DNA of 64,000 nucleotides from positions 62,001-126,000 of the forward strand of contig NZ_LPUY01000095.1 of assembly GCF_001518015.1 (NCBI RefSeq), read 5' to 3'. The notes under the pieces were generated by a model. It searched no databases. It had not been told where the DNA came from and was given only the letters and a program-made list of their open reading frames with translations. The first letter of the stretch is position 1. Each line of letters starts with the position of its first letter. Positions 44,078 to 52,884 of the stretch are shown here, piece by piece. The DNA comes from Tritonibacter horizontis. GTDB taxonomy: Bacteria; Pseudomonadota; Alphaproteobacteria; Rhodobacterales; Rhodobacteraceae. Position numbers and translations under genes: made by a program.

Positions 44078-44111
44078 TCCCGCCGCATCCGCGTTTTCGC
44101 TGATGATCTGT

Positions 44112-44137
44112 CGCCCCCGGCTGGCGTGCCGGGGGCG
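44112..44137 (+). terminator. Terminator-like hairpin after hsp20
   Basis: CGCCCCCGGC (44112-44121) and GCCGGGGGCG (44128-44137) form a perfect stem with a 6-base loop, 34 bases after the hsp20 stop, followed by TCTTGCTTGC. Confidence 0.6.
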
Positions 44138-44142
44138 TCTTG

Positions 44143-44188
44143 CTTGCGATCTAGCGCAGGCTTTTCTTGCGATTTAACGCAGGCCTTA
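44143..44188 (+). repeat. Tandem 23-base repeat upstream of the TetR gene
   Basis: Two adjoining copies (44143-44165 and 44166-44188) share 19 of 23 bases (core CTTGCGATYTARCGCAGGC). The second copy runs into TACC-ACTC-GGTA (44187-44198), a TetR-type palindrome. Together they lie 48-93 bases before the TetR gene. Confidence 0.6.
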
Positions 44189-44235
44189 CCACTCGGTAGG
44201 TTGCGCGCAGGCCCGTACTCTGTCCTACTGCGGGG

Positions 44236-44859
44236 ATGAACCCCTCATCGCCTACACATGGCACGACGCGATCCCAGTTGATCGTCAGCGCGCGCAAATT
44301 GTTCGCCGCGCATGGCTTTGCCGGGGCGTCGATTGCAGCAATCGCACGGGAGCTTGGCCTCACCAAACAGGCGTTGCTGCATCATTTCGGCAGCAAGGAG
44401 GCGCTATATGCGCTGGCGGTCGAACAGACCGCTGATGAGGTTCTGCACCTGCTCTTTGACGCGATGGAGGATGATCGGCCGCCCGAAGACCAGCTGGAGG
44501 CGTTCTTCGCCCGGTACCTCGCGCAGATGCAGTTTGATGCCGATCCGGCCCGGCTGCTCGGGCGCGAGCTGATCGACGCTGTCACCACGGGGGGCGAGGC
44601 CACGCGACCACAGGATGGCGGCGCGTTTGTGACCCTGCTGGAAAGCCTCGTGGCCACGGTTCAAGCGACCGAAAGATGGCAGGGGGCCGGGGTTCAGGGG
44701 GCGCTTGCGGTCACGACGCAGCTTCTGGGGGCTGCCGCCTTGATCTACACCGGCTCCGCCACGCTGACGGGTGTCTTTGGCCCCGCCGCCACTCAGGGCG
44801 CGCGGGACCAGTCTGTTCAGATTTACGCGGCGCTGGTGTCAGGCGCTCTGCGGCACTGA
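44236..44859 (+). CDS. TetR-family transcriptional regulator
   Basis: A 207-residue protein with an N-terminal TetR helix-turn-helix (about 10-55: SARKLFAAHGFAGASIAAIA, RELGLTKQALLHHFGSKEAL) and a C-terminal ligand domain (about 85-200). Its ligand and targets are unknown. Its 3' end overlaps the tail of the ribN candidate by 21 bases (convergent). It may control itself through the palindrome just upstream. Confidence 0.88.
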   Translation: MNPSSPTHGTTRSQLIVSARKLFAAHGFAGASIAAIARELGLTKQALLHHFGSKEALYALAVEQTADEVLHLLFDAMEDDRPPEDQLEAFFARYLAQMQFDADPARLLGRELIDAVTTGGEATRPQDGGAFVTLLESLVATVQATERWQGAGVQGALAVTTQLLGAAALIYTGSATLTGVFGPAATQGARDQSVQIYAALVSGALRH

Positions 44860-45732
44860 GTGGGGCCGCTTGCGGGCTTCGCGGTTCAGCAACCAGGCGC
44901 TTGCGAACAGGATCAGCGCGGTTCCAAGCCACATGTTGCCATCCGGCACAAAGCCAAAGACCACGACACCGAGGCCGACGTTGAACACCAGTTTCAGATG
45001 GTCAAAGGGCTGTAAGAACGCCGCATCCGCCAGGGTATAGGCCCGCACCAGCGCATGTTGCGCCAGGGCTGTCAGCAATCCGGCGGCGATCACCAGCCAC
45101 AGGGTGCTCAGCGGCAGGGCAAAGCCGGCACCAAAGGCCAGGGCGGCATTGGCGGGGCTGAGCAGCAGCAACAGATAGATGGTCACCGTTTCGGTGCTGT
45201 CACGGTCTGTCAGACGTTTGGTGACAACAGAACTCGCGGCCCAGAACGCGGCGGCCGCGACGGGCAGCAGGGCCGTTAGCTGGAACCGATCCGACCAGGG
45301 CGCAAGGATGATCAAACCGCCCAGGATGCCCAGGATCACGGCCCCCCAGCGATGCGCCGAAACCTGCTCGCGCAGCACCAGACCCGCGCCGAGGGTCACA
45401 AAGAAAGGCGACAGCAGGATCAGCGCAATCGCTTGCCAGATCGGCACATAAGACAGCCCGAGCGTCCAGAGCTGCACCCCCGCGACCGCCAGCCCGACGC
45501 GGATCACATGCGCCATCACTTGTCGGGTCGTCAGCACCGCCGACCGGTTTCGCCAGATCCATGGGATATAAAACAGCAACGCGATCAGGTATTGCCAGAA
45601 GGTCACCGTGGGGGCCGCTGCGCCATGCCGCATGGTCATCGCCTGAAGCGTGGTGTTGACCAATGCAAAACAGGCTCCGGCGATGACCATCAGGCCAGCC
45701 GCGCGAAGCGGAGTGGGGAGGGATTGAGTCAT
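44839..45732 (-). CDS. ribN: EamA-family transporter, probable riboflavin importer (RibN type)
   Basis: A 297-residue protein with ten predicted membrane helices in two EamA repeats (LMVIAGACFALVNTTLQAM; AAAFWAASSVVTKRLTD), family of RibN riboflavin transporters of rhizobia and vibrios. The ATG at 45732 has AAAGGA upstream. The main reason for the riboflavin assignment is the FMN riboswitch 94 bases upstream with no other gene under it; on sequence alone it is only a DMT transporter. It ends overlapping the TetR gene. Confidence 0.8.
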   Translation of the reverse strand: MTQSLPTPLRAAGLMVIAGACFALVNTTLQAMTMRHGAAAPTVTFWQYLIALLFYIPWIWRNRSAVLTTRQVMAHVIRVGLAVAGVQLWTLGLSYVPIWQAIALILLSPFFVTLGAGLVLREQVSAHRWGAVILGILGGLIILAPWSDRFQLTALLPVAAAAFWAASSVVTKRLTDRDSTETVTIYLLLLLSPANAALAFGAGFALPLSTLWLVIAAGLLTALAQHALVRAYTLADAAFLQPFDHLKLVFNVGLGVVVFGFVPDGNMWLGTALILFASAWLLNREARKRPHSVPQSA

Positions 45733-45825
45733 CTGCGTTTCGTCCTTTCCTGTGCACGCATGTGACCCAAGGCAGACGAACAGACCCAAAAACACCCTTC
45801 GACGGGGGGGGCGATACGGGTCTCT

Positions 45826-45958
45826 CCATTCTCTTCCATCCGGACTTTGACCGTCGGTCCCGGAATTTCGCCGGGTCTGCTGACACCTCTGCATCGGGGC
45901 AAAGGCCGCTCGTGGACTGTAACCACCGGTAGGGAATTCCACCCTGCCCTGAGAATAG
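45826..45958 (-). ncRNA. FMN riboswitch (RFN element)
   Basis: On the minus strand the conserved RFN blocks are present in order: CAGGGTGGAATTCCCTACCG, GTGGTTACAGTCCACGAG, GATGCAGAGGTGTCAGCAGA, then CCGGGACCGACGGTCAAAGT and CCGGATGGAAGAGAATGG. The closing stem pairs CTATTCTC (45958-45951) with GAGAATGG (45833-45826). It lies in the leader of the ribN candidate. I see no clean terminator downstream, so control may be at translation. Confidence 0.93.
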
Positions 45959-46088
45959 CGCCCCGCCCAGAGGCGGAACAGCGCGAGGTTAGGCAAGAGC
46001 GGCGCCGAAGGAAAGGTTGAAAAGGCGCCGCCTCCCTGAGGGAAACGCAGCCTATCCTCCTTGCAAGAAACCTATCCCCCCTTGCAAA

Positions 46089-46114
46089 AAAGGGCCCCTG
46101 TCGCGGGGCCCTTT
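46089..46114 (-). terminator. Rho-independent terminator after the phytase-like gene
   Basis: AAAGGGCCCC (46089-46098) pairs with GGGGCCCTTT (46105-46114) around a 6-base loop; the minus strand continues TTTTTTGC. It sits 27 bases after the stop. Confidence 0.85.
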
Positions 46115-46140
46115 TCAAATTACCGATCGTACGGCGCTGT

Positions 46141-48312
46141 TTAGTCGATCTTGAAGGACCAGAACATGGTTTCACCAGAGCTGTCGTCGACACCGTCATT
46201 GTCGGTGGACACCCAGGCGGTGCCATCGGCCAGGATCGCCAGCCCTTCGATCTTGTCGAGGACATAGCCCCCGGTGGATGTCAGGTCCGGCAGCAGGTCG
46301 CGGACTTCTTCCTTTTTGACGACCGGCAGCGTGCCGCCCAATTCGCCAGGCACCATGTCAGAGAGGGCAACGCGGTAGATTTTCTTGGTGACCGCGCGGT
46401 GATCGTGCTGGTTGTCCCGCTCGATGATGTAAACATGGTCGCCATGGGCCACGATCTCGGACAGGCCGACCCAGCCGGTGGCCGGCTCTGCCTTGGGATA
46501 GTGAACCGCGCCCCATTCCTCTGTCTCGATGTTGTAAGAGACGAGTTTGACATGGTTTTTCGGGTCGTCTTTCCATTCCCGCTGGACCGCCATCCACAGG
46601 GTGTCGCCGACTTTGGTGATGCCTTCAAAGCCGAAACGCTTCTCGACAGTCATCAGGGCCGGCGGGATCACGATCTCGCCCGCGTTGGTCTTGATCAGAC
46701 CGTCCTTGCTGACATGGTAGATCGCATGCGGGATGGCGCGTTCCATCCGCCCCTCAGAGGCAACATAGAACCCGCCTTCGCCGTCCAGGGTGATCCCTTC
46801 AAGGTCGAGCTTCTGGGCCGCGTCGCCATTGGCACGATGGATGCGGATCACATCCACGATGCGCGCGGGCATCTGCGAGGGATCGATCTTGAAAATCGAC
46901 GGCTGGAACCCGTAAAAGCTGTCGTTCACCGCATAGATCATGCCATCGGCATCGGCCACCATGCCAGAGATGGCCCCCCAGCCTGTCAGCTCTTCCATGC
47001 CCTCGGAGGTCAGATGAGGATAGACGGCCGGGGCGTCCTGCTGTTCGAACAGCATGACATGGGCGCGGCCACCGCCGTCTTCGATCAGGTCAGATTCGTT
47101 GGCAGACACCAGCAAACCGCGTTCCGGAATGGTCACGTAGCCTTCGGGACCGGTGCCGGAGGGCAGCAGTTGTTTCAACACCGGGTTGGCCGGATCGGTC
47201 ACGTCATAGACGCCAACAATCGAAGCGCGCTCGGCCCCGACAAAGACATAGGGCGTGCCGTCAAATTCGGCAAAGGTCACGCTTTCGGGTTCCACGCCCT
47301 TGGCATCGGAGCGTTTGTCCGGGTAGTGGCCGATCTGGATGATCGCATGTTCGAACTCCACGCCAGAGTCGTACACCACGGTGCCGTCCTTGTTGAAGAT
47401 GGTCCAGCCGCGCGAACCGCCATTGTAGTCGCCTTCGTTGGCGGTGGCGAAATGGGTATCGTCGATCCAGGTCACCGCGTCGGGTTCGCGCAGCCGACCC
47501 GTCTGGCGCTCGGTGAAAATCAGCGCGCCGCGTTCGTCTGTGGCGTCGATCCCGTCAAGATCAACAGATCCGGCGGAGAAATGATTGATCACATCGCCGT
47601 CTCTGGACACAACAACCATGTGGTTGTTTTCCTGCATGGTGATGACGGTTTCGCCCAGACCGTTGATGGAGACATATTCCGGTTCGGGGTCAGACCCGGC
47701 GATTTCCGCCAGACCGGTCAGATCCACCATTTTCATCGAGCCACAGTCCAAACCGCCTTCGGGGGTGTTGACCATCACCAGATTGCCAGCTGGCAACTGT
47801 GGGATCACACCATCGTTCAGGTCTTCGTCCCGCTCGTTCTCGATCGCAATGGAGAGGAACGCGCCGTCCTTGGACTTGGCAAGTGAATCGGGCTGACCGC
47901 CCAGATCACAGGCGCCGATTTCTTCGCCGGTCGTGGTGTCAAAAGCCATCAGCTGACCGGAGGGCTGGGTGTAGCTTTGCGAGGTATTGACGCCAACATA
48001 GGCAATCGTGCCGATCACCGCGACCGATGTCGGTTCGCCCGGCAGGGCAATATTGCCTTTCGGGGCTGGATTGGCCGCATCGGAAATGTCGATCATCCCA
48101 AGCGCGCCAAGCGGGCTGTCGGTGTAGACCAGCGTCATGCCGTCGGCGGTTACATCAATGATCTCGGGCGAGGACTCGCGGCTGGTGTCTTCGCCGCTGG
48201 CCATATTCTTGACCACGGGAAAAGACGCAATGCGGTTGAAGGATTTCTCTGCCTGCGCAAGACCAGCGGTCAGCGCGAGGGCAGATGTCAGGCACACAAG
48301 GCGAAGGGACAT
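46141..48312 (-). CDS. Secreted esterase-like phytase-family protein
   Basis: A 723-residue exported protein (signal peptide MSLRLVCLTSALALTAGLAQA) with an N-terminal beta-propeller-like part (about 45-430: PEIIDVTADGMTLVYTDSPL, VSINGLGETVITMQENNHMV) and a C-terminal esterase-like-of-phytase domain (about 450-720: GWGAISGMVADADGMIYAVN, LDLEGITLDGEGGFYVASEG, KRFGFEGITKVGDTLWMAV, VLDKIEGLAILADGTAWVST). Likely a periplasmic or secreted phosphoesterase. The ATG at 48312 has GGAG upstream. Confidence 0.85.
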   Translation of the reverse strand: MSLRLVCLTSALALTAGLAQAEKSFNRIASFPVVKNMASGEDTSRESSPEIIDVTADGMTLVYTDSPLGALGMIDISDAANPAPKGNIALPGEPTSVAVIGTIAYVGVNTSQSYTQPSGQLMAFDTTTGEEIGACDLGGQPDSLAKSKDGAFLSIAIENERDEDLNDGVIPQLPAGNLVMVNTPEGGLDCGSMKMVDLTGLAEIAGSDPEPEYVSINGLGETVITMQENNHMVVVSRDGDVINHFSAGSVDLDGIDATDERGALIFTERQTGRLREPDAVTWIDDTHFATANEGDYNGGSRGWTIFNKDGTVVYDSGVEFEHAIIQIGHYPDKRSDAKGVEPESVTFAEFDGTPYVFVGAERASIVGVYDVTDPANPVLKQLLPSGTGPEGYVTIPERGLLVSANESDLIEDGGGRAHVMLFEQQDAPAVYPHLTSEGMEELTGWGAISGMVADADGMIYAVNDSFYGFQPSIFKIDPSQMPARIVDVIRIHRANGDAAQKLDLEGITLDGEGGFYVASEGRMERAIPHAIYHVSKDGLIKTNAGEIVIPPALMTVEKRFGFEGITKVGDTLWMAVQREWKDDPKNHVKLVSYNIETEEWGAVHYPKAEPATGWVGLSEIVAHGDHVYIIERDNQHDHRAVTKKIYRVALSDMVPGELGGTLPVVKKEEVRDLLPDLTSTGGYVLDKIEGLAILADGTAWVSTDNDGVDDSSGETMFWSFKID

Positions 48313-48484
48313 CGGCAGCTCCAGAAGGTGAATTTCCAATGCCCCGGCCTTGACGCCGTGCCGTAAAACATTTGTGACGAATTTTTGTAGATTTAAAGAT
48401 GACTCCGTAAGGGGGTCTTTAGTTCGGGCCTCTAGACTGACGGTGCGCTTGGTGAACGGGCGATGTTCTTGGAGGGATGTCACA

Positions 48485-48916
48485 ATGGACGTGGCTGTTT
48501 TGCACCAGATAGATGCACGACTTGTCGAGGGCAGCTTTGGCACGGTATTTGCGCGCAAGGCGGAACTGACGGATGTCTTCTACAAGCATCTGTTCGAGGA
48601 AATGCCGGCCGCGCGGGACATGTTCACCCATGATTTCTCGCGACAGAAAGAAATGTTCGCGCGGGTACTGGCGACTGGGGTCCGCAGCCACCGCGGCGAC
48701 GCGACGCTTGCCCCCTTGATCGAGAACCTGCTGCTCCAGCATCGGCATCTGGGCTTGACGTCAGAGCATATGTATATGGCCCAGCGGGCCTTGCTGATGG
48801 CGTTTCGTGTCGTGCTGACCGGTCATCTGACCGCGGCCGAGCTGTCGGCCTGGAACGCGGCGCTGCGGCGCCTGTGTCAAAGCATGGCGGCGGGGCTCAA
48901 TGGCCCCACCACCTGA
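48485..48916 (+). CDS. Single-domain globin
   Basis: A 143-residue globin: Phe at CD1 (F47, RDMFTHDF), proximal His H86 in LLLQHRHLGL, and FYKHLFEEMP near the B/C helices. Similar bacterial globins bind oxygen or nitric oxide. GGAGGG lies before the ATG. It is divergent from the phytase-like gene and convergent with gabD; it lacks the reductase domain of flavohaemoglobins. Confidence 0.85.
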   Translation: MDVAVLHQIDARLVEGSFGTVFARKAELTDVFYKHLFEEMPAARDMFTHDFSRQKEMFARVLATGVRSHRGDATLAPLIENLLLQHRHLGLTSEHMYMAQRALLMAFRVVLTGHLTAAELSAWNAALRRLCQSMAAGLNGPTT

Positions 48917-48939
48917 TTTTTGGCCCGTCGGCCCGTCGG

Positions 48940-50412
48940 TCAGACCGACATGCAGAGGTATTTCATTTCCAGATAGTCTTCGATGCCGTGATGGCTGCCT
49001 TCGCGTCCCAAACCGGACTGTTTGACACCGCCAAAAGGCGCCAGTTCGGTCGAGATGATGCCGGTATTGATGCCGACAATCCCGTATTCCAACGCTTCGG
49101 CCACTTTGTAGACCCGGCTCAGATCCTTGGCGTAGAAATAGGAGGCAAGGCCGAAAATGGTGTCATTTGCCATTTCGATGACCTCCTCTTCGGTCTCGAA
49201 CTTGAAGAGCGGCGCGAGGGGGCCGAATGTCTCTTCCTGGGCGAAGGCCATGTTCGGGGTCGCGCCTGTAACGATGGTGGGTTGAAAGAAGGTGCCGCCC
49301 AGATCGGAGGCGGTGCCACCGAGAATGACATCTGCGCCCTTATCCTTGGCATCGGCGATATGGGCCTCAACCTTTTCGACGGCGGCCCAGCTGATCAGGG
49401 GGCCGAACTGGACGCCCTCTTCCAGGCCGTCGCCGACTTTCATTTTGGCAACTGCGTCCTTCAGCTTCGCGGCAAAGGCATCGTAGACGCCGGCCTGCAC
49501 GTAGATCCGGTTGGCGCAGACGCAGGTCTGTCCGTTATTGCGGAATTTGCACATGATCGCGCCTTCGACAGCGGCGTCCAGATCGGCATCGTCAAACACG
49601 ATGAACGGGGCATTGCCGCCCAGCTCCATCGAGCATTTCATCACCTGATCTGCGGCTTGCCGCAGCAGGATGCGGCCCACATTGGTCGAACCGGTAAAGG
49701 TCAGTTTGCGCACCATGGGATTTTCGCAGAATTCCTTGCCGATGCCGGATGCGTCCGAGGCGGGTATCACGCTGAAGACGCCGGCGGGCAGGCCGGCCCG
49801 GTCCGCCAGCACCGCCAGAGCGGTGGCAGAGAGCGGCGTTTCCGTGGCGGGGCGGGCAACAAAGGCACAGCCTGCCGCCAAAGCCGGACCCGCCTTTCGG
49901 GTGATCATGGCATTGGGGAAATTCCACGGGGTGATCGAGGCGGCGACGCCGATGGGCTGCTTCAGCACCGTGATGCGTTTGTCGCGCTGGTGGCCGGGAA
50001 TGGTCTCGCCATAGATCCGCTTGGCTTCTTCCGCAAAAAACTCGATGAAAGACGCGCCATAGGCGATCTCGCCACGGGCTTCGGCCAGCGGCTTGCCCAT
50101 TTCGGCGGTCAGGATGATCGCCAGATCCTCCTGGTTTTCCATCATCAGGTCAAACCACTTGCGCAGGACGGCCGCGCGTTCCTTGCCGGTCCATTTGGCC
50201 CAGTCTTTTTGCGCGGTATTGGCAGCAGCAATCGCTGTGCGCGCCTGCATACGGCTGACATCCGCCACATGGGCGATGACATCGCCGCGTGCTGGGTTGG
50301 TCACCTCAAACGTGCCCTCGCCATCCACAAATGCGCCATCGACATAGGCGCGGGCTTCCAGAAGGCTCGGGTCCTTCAGAAGCGCTTTCAGGTCCGTTGT
50401 TGCATCGAGCAT
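48940..50412 (-). CDS. gabD: NAD(P)-dependent succinate-semialdehyde dehydrogenase
   Basis: A 490-residue aldehyde dehydrogenase with ITPWNFPNAMITRKAGPALA, the catalytic Glu in MELGGNAPFIVFDDADLDAA, the catalytic Cys in FRNNGQTCVCANRIYV, and FGPLAPLFKFETEEEVIEMA. GKPLAEARGEIAYGASFIEF and ISTELAPFGGVKQSGLGREG are typical of GabD. It oxidises succinic semialdehyde to succinate. The ATG at 50412 follows GGAGGA. Other aldehydes could be substrates. Confidence 0.9.
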   Translation of the reverse strand: MLDATTDLKALLKDPSLLEARAYVDGAFVDGEGTFEVTNPARGDVIAHVADVSRMQARTAIAAANTAQKDWAKWTGKERAAVLRKWFDLMMENQEDLAIILTAEMGKPLAEARGEIAYGASFIEFFAEEAKRIYGETIPGHQRDKRITVLKQPIGVAASITPWNFPNAMITRKAGPALAAGCAFVARPATETPLSATALAVLADRAGLPAGVFSVIPASDASGIGKEFCENPMVRKLTFTGSTNVGRILLRQAADQVMKCSMELGGNAPFIVFDDADLDAAVEGAIMCKFRNNGQTCVCANRIYVQAGVYDAFAAKLKDAVAKMKVGDGLEEGVQFGPLISWAAVEKVEAHIADAKDKGADVILGGTASDLGGTFFQPTIVTGATPNMAFAQEETFGPLAPLFKFETEEEVIEMANDTIFGLASYFYAKDLSRVYKVAEALEYGIVGINTGIISTELAPFGGVKQSGLGREGSHHGIEDYLEMKYLCMSV

Positions 50413-50517
50413 GGTATCCTCCGCAAAATTCGAGTCTCGCAAATCCAAATCAGTTAGGCCTAATGTTGTCCAGTGACACCTATAAGTCCAGAACACTTAA
50501 TATGTTAAGGGAGCAGC

Positions 50518-51303
50518 ATGGAACTCGACGATGCCTACGCAAACGGAGCCTATATCGAAGGCGCGGCCCATTACCCTGAACGCTGGGCGGCCTCTGCCGA
50601 AGATTTCCGGAACGCCCTGCGCGACCGGGCCCGTCTGGACCTGCCCTATGGGGAGGGCGCGCGGTGCACATTCGATCTGTTCCTGCCGGAGGCCGCGCCG
50701 AAGGGCGTGTTTATCTTTGTCCACGGCGGCTATTGGATGAAGTTCGACAAATCTACCTGGTCGCATCTGGCGGTGGGCGCTCTGGCGCAGGGCTGGGCGG
50801 TGGCGATGCCATCCTATGATCTGTGCCCGCAGGTCCGAATCGCGGATATCACCCGCCAGATTGCGCAGGCGGTGACCGTGATCGCCGAGCAGACCGAGGG
50901 TCCGATTGCGCTGGCGGGCCATTCCGCCGGCGGCCATCTGGTGGCGCGGATGGTGGACAAGGCGGTGTTGCCGGCGACGGTCGCTGCGCGCATCCGGACG
51001 GTTGTGCCGATCTCGCCGCTGTCGGATCTGCGGCCGTTGCTGCAGACGTCAATGAACGACGCCTTCAAGATGGATATCGCGGCAGCCACCGCAGAGAGCC
51101 CGGTGGAAACAACGGACAGATATGACGCAAAGGTCACCGTCTGGGTGGGCGGCGCCGAACGCCCGGCCTTTCTGGATCAGGCGATCTGGCTGGTCGAGGC
51201 CTGGGACGCGGATCACGTCATCGCGCTGGACAAGCACCATTTCAACGTGATCGAGCCGCTGGCCGATCCGGACAGCGATCTGGTCGCCGTCATAACGGGC
51301 TGA
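50518..51303 (+). CDS. Alpha/beta hydrolase, arylformamidase-like
   Basis: A 261-residue hydrolase with the oxyanion motif FVHGGYWMKFDKSTW (HGGYW, as in kynurenine formamidases) and the nucleophile S136 in ALAGHSAGGHLVARM; the catalytic His is probably in DKHHFNVIEPL. It may cleave N-formylkynurenine or another ester/amide. No other kynurenine-pathway gene is near, so the substrate is open. AAGGGAGCAGC precedes the ATG. Confidence 0.8.
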   Translation: MELDDAYANGAYIEGAAHYPERWAASAEDFRNALRDRARLDLPYGEGARCTFDLFLPEAAPKGVFIFVHGGYWMKFDKSTWSHLAVGALAQGWAVAMPSYDLCPQVRIADITRQIAQAVTVIAEQTEGPIALAGHSAGGHLVARMVDKAVLPATVAARIRTVVPISPLSDLRPLLQTSMNDAFKMDIAAATAESPVETTDRYDAKVTVWVGGAERPAFLDQAIWLVEAWDADHVIALDKHHFNVIEPLADPDSDLVAVITG

Positions 51304-51486
51304 GGCGCAGGAAATCGTGTGCGTGCGCGAATGGGATCTTGCCACGGATCGACCTCTCGCGCACGATAGCGGGCAGAGCGGGGCGATGGCGTCGCCGTCC
51401 TGACCTGTTGCCAGACAGGTGGGCGCTCTGCCTGTCCCATATCTGTCCTGAACGCCGGGAACTTCTTTGACAAAGGAGGGTCCAGC

Positions 51487-52695
51487 ATGACCGCTCGTCC
51501 TGAATTCTATCGCTTTCACAATGGTGAAAAAGCGCCGCTGCCGTTTGCCATCAGCGAGTACGAGGCCCGTATCGCGCAGTTGCGCCGCGCCATGGCGGCG
51601 CTTGGCGTCGAGGCTGCTGTCTTCACCTCGATGCATAATATCTCGTATTATTCGGGCTTTACCTATTGTGCCTTCGGACGCCCCTACGGTCTGGTTGTGA
51701 CCACCGACCAGGCGGTGACGATCAGCGCCGGCATCGACGCGGGACAGCCCTGGCGGCGCTCCTTTTGCGACAATATCACCTATACGGACTGGCAGCGGGA
51801 TAATTTCTGGCGCGCAATCCAGTCGCTGACCGGCACCGGCGCGGTGATCGGATTCGAGAGCGACCACCTGACGCTGTTGCAGCAGGGCAAGCTGGACCTG
51901 GCGCTTGCACCGTCCCGCATGGTGGACCTCTACGAGACGACCATGCTGCAACGCATGCACAAATCCCCGGTCGAGCTGGCGTTGATCCGGCAGGGGGCCG
52001 CAGTGGCGGACGTCGGCGGGTATGCGATCCGCGAGGCGATCAAGCCGGGCCAGCGTGAGATCGACATTGCCATGGCCGGGCGCGACGCGATGGAGCTGGA
52101 AATCGCCCGCCGGTTTCCCGATGCCGAGTACCGGGACAGCTGGGTCTGGTTCCAGTCGGGGCTCAACACCGATGGGGCGCATAATCCGGTCACGGCGCGG
52201 CAGGTGCAGCGCGGCGATATTCTGTCGCTCAATACCTTTCCGATGATCTCTGGCTACTACACGGCGCTGGAGCGCACATTGTTTGTCCAGGACGTCGATC
52301 CCGCCAGCCTGCGGATCTGGGAGGCCAATGTGGCGGCCCATGAATTTGGGATCTCATTGCTGAAACCGGGCGCGCGCTGCGCGGAGATCACCAATGAGAT
52401 CAATGCGTTTCTCGACGCGCGCGACCTGCTGCAATACCGGACCTTTGGCTATGGCCATTCCTTTGGCGTGCTGTCGCATTATTATGGCCGCGAGGCGGGG
52501 CTGGAGCTGCGCGAGGACATCGACACGGTGCTGGAACCTGGCATGGTCATTTCGATGGAGCCGATGCTGACGTTGCCACAGGGGCAAGCCGGCGCCGGGG
52601 GCTACCGCGAGCACGATATCGTGATCATCACCGAAGACGGCGGTGAGAATATCACCGGATATCCCTATGGGCCGGAGTTCAATATCGTCGGTTGA
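51487..52695 (+). CDS. Creatinase (creatine amidinohydrolase)
   Basis: A 402-residue pita-bread-fold enzyme that splits creatine to sarcosine and urea. It matches Pseudomonas creatinase closely over its full length from memory: HNISYYSGFTYCAFGRPYGL, GQPWRRSFCDNITYTDWQRD, SGLNTDGAHNPVT with the catalytic H232 at the same number, YRTFGYGHSFGVLSHYYGRE and the C-terminal GYREHDIVIITEDG. The related M24 peptidase metal ligands are absent, as in creatinases. No creatininase or sarcosine oxidase gene is near. It follows the hydrolase gene by 183 bases. Confidence 0.9.
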   Translation: MTARPEFYRFHNGEKAPLPFAISEYEARIAQLRRAMAALGVEAAVFTSMHNISYYSGFTYCAFGRPYGLVVTTDQAVTISAGIDAGQPWRRSFCDNITYTDWQRDNFWRAIQSLTGTGAVIGFESDHLTLLQQGKLDLALAPSRMVDLYETTMLQRMHKSPVELALIRQGAAVADVGGYAIREAIKPGQREIDIAMAGRDAMELEIARRFPDAEYRDSWVWFQSGLNTDGAHNPVTARQVQRGDILSLNTFPMISGYYTALERTLFVQDVDPASLRIWEANVAAHEFGISLLKPGARCAEITNEINAFLDARDLLQYRTFGYGHSFGVLSHYYGREAGLELREDIDTVLEPGMVISMEPMLTLPQGQAGAGGYREHDIVIITEDGGENITGYPYGPEFNIVG

Positions 52696-52884
52696 GCGAT
52701 CAGGCCCACCTGCGGGGTTGACCGGCTGACGGAGACGCTGCATCCAACGGGGGATCGGCGCGCAAAGGGCGGGTGACGGACAGGGCTGTGACGCCGCAAT
52801 TCGTTTGCCCGCCACGGATCGTTTGAAATGGCGCGCAGGGCCGACCACACTGCGCAGGACGAGTCGGATCGTGAAAGGGGCAAA

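Noticed and set aside
48313-48484. PhoB box upstream of the phytase-like gene
   Set aside because: The AT-rich stretch before the gene has only scattered partial matches to the Pho-box halves; not enough to call.
51322-51365. Inverted repeat CGTGCGCGA/TCGCGCACG between the hydrolase and creatinase genes
   Set aside because: The 26-base loop and lack of a T tract make it a poor terminator, and no regulator is near; too weak to list as a feature.
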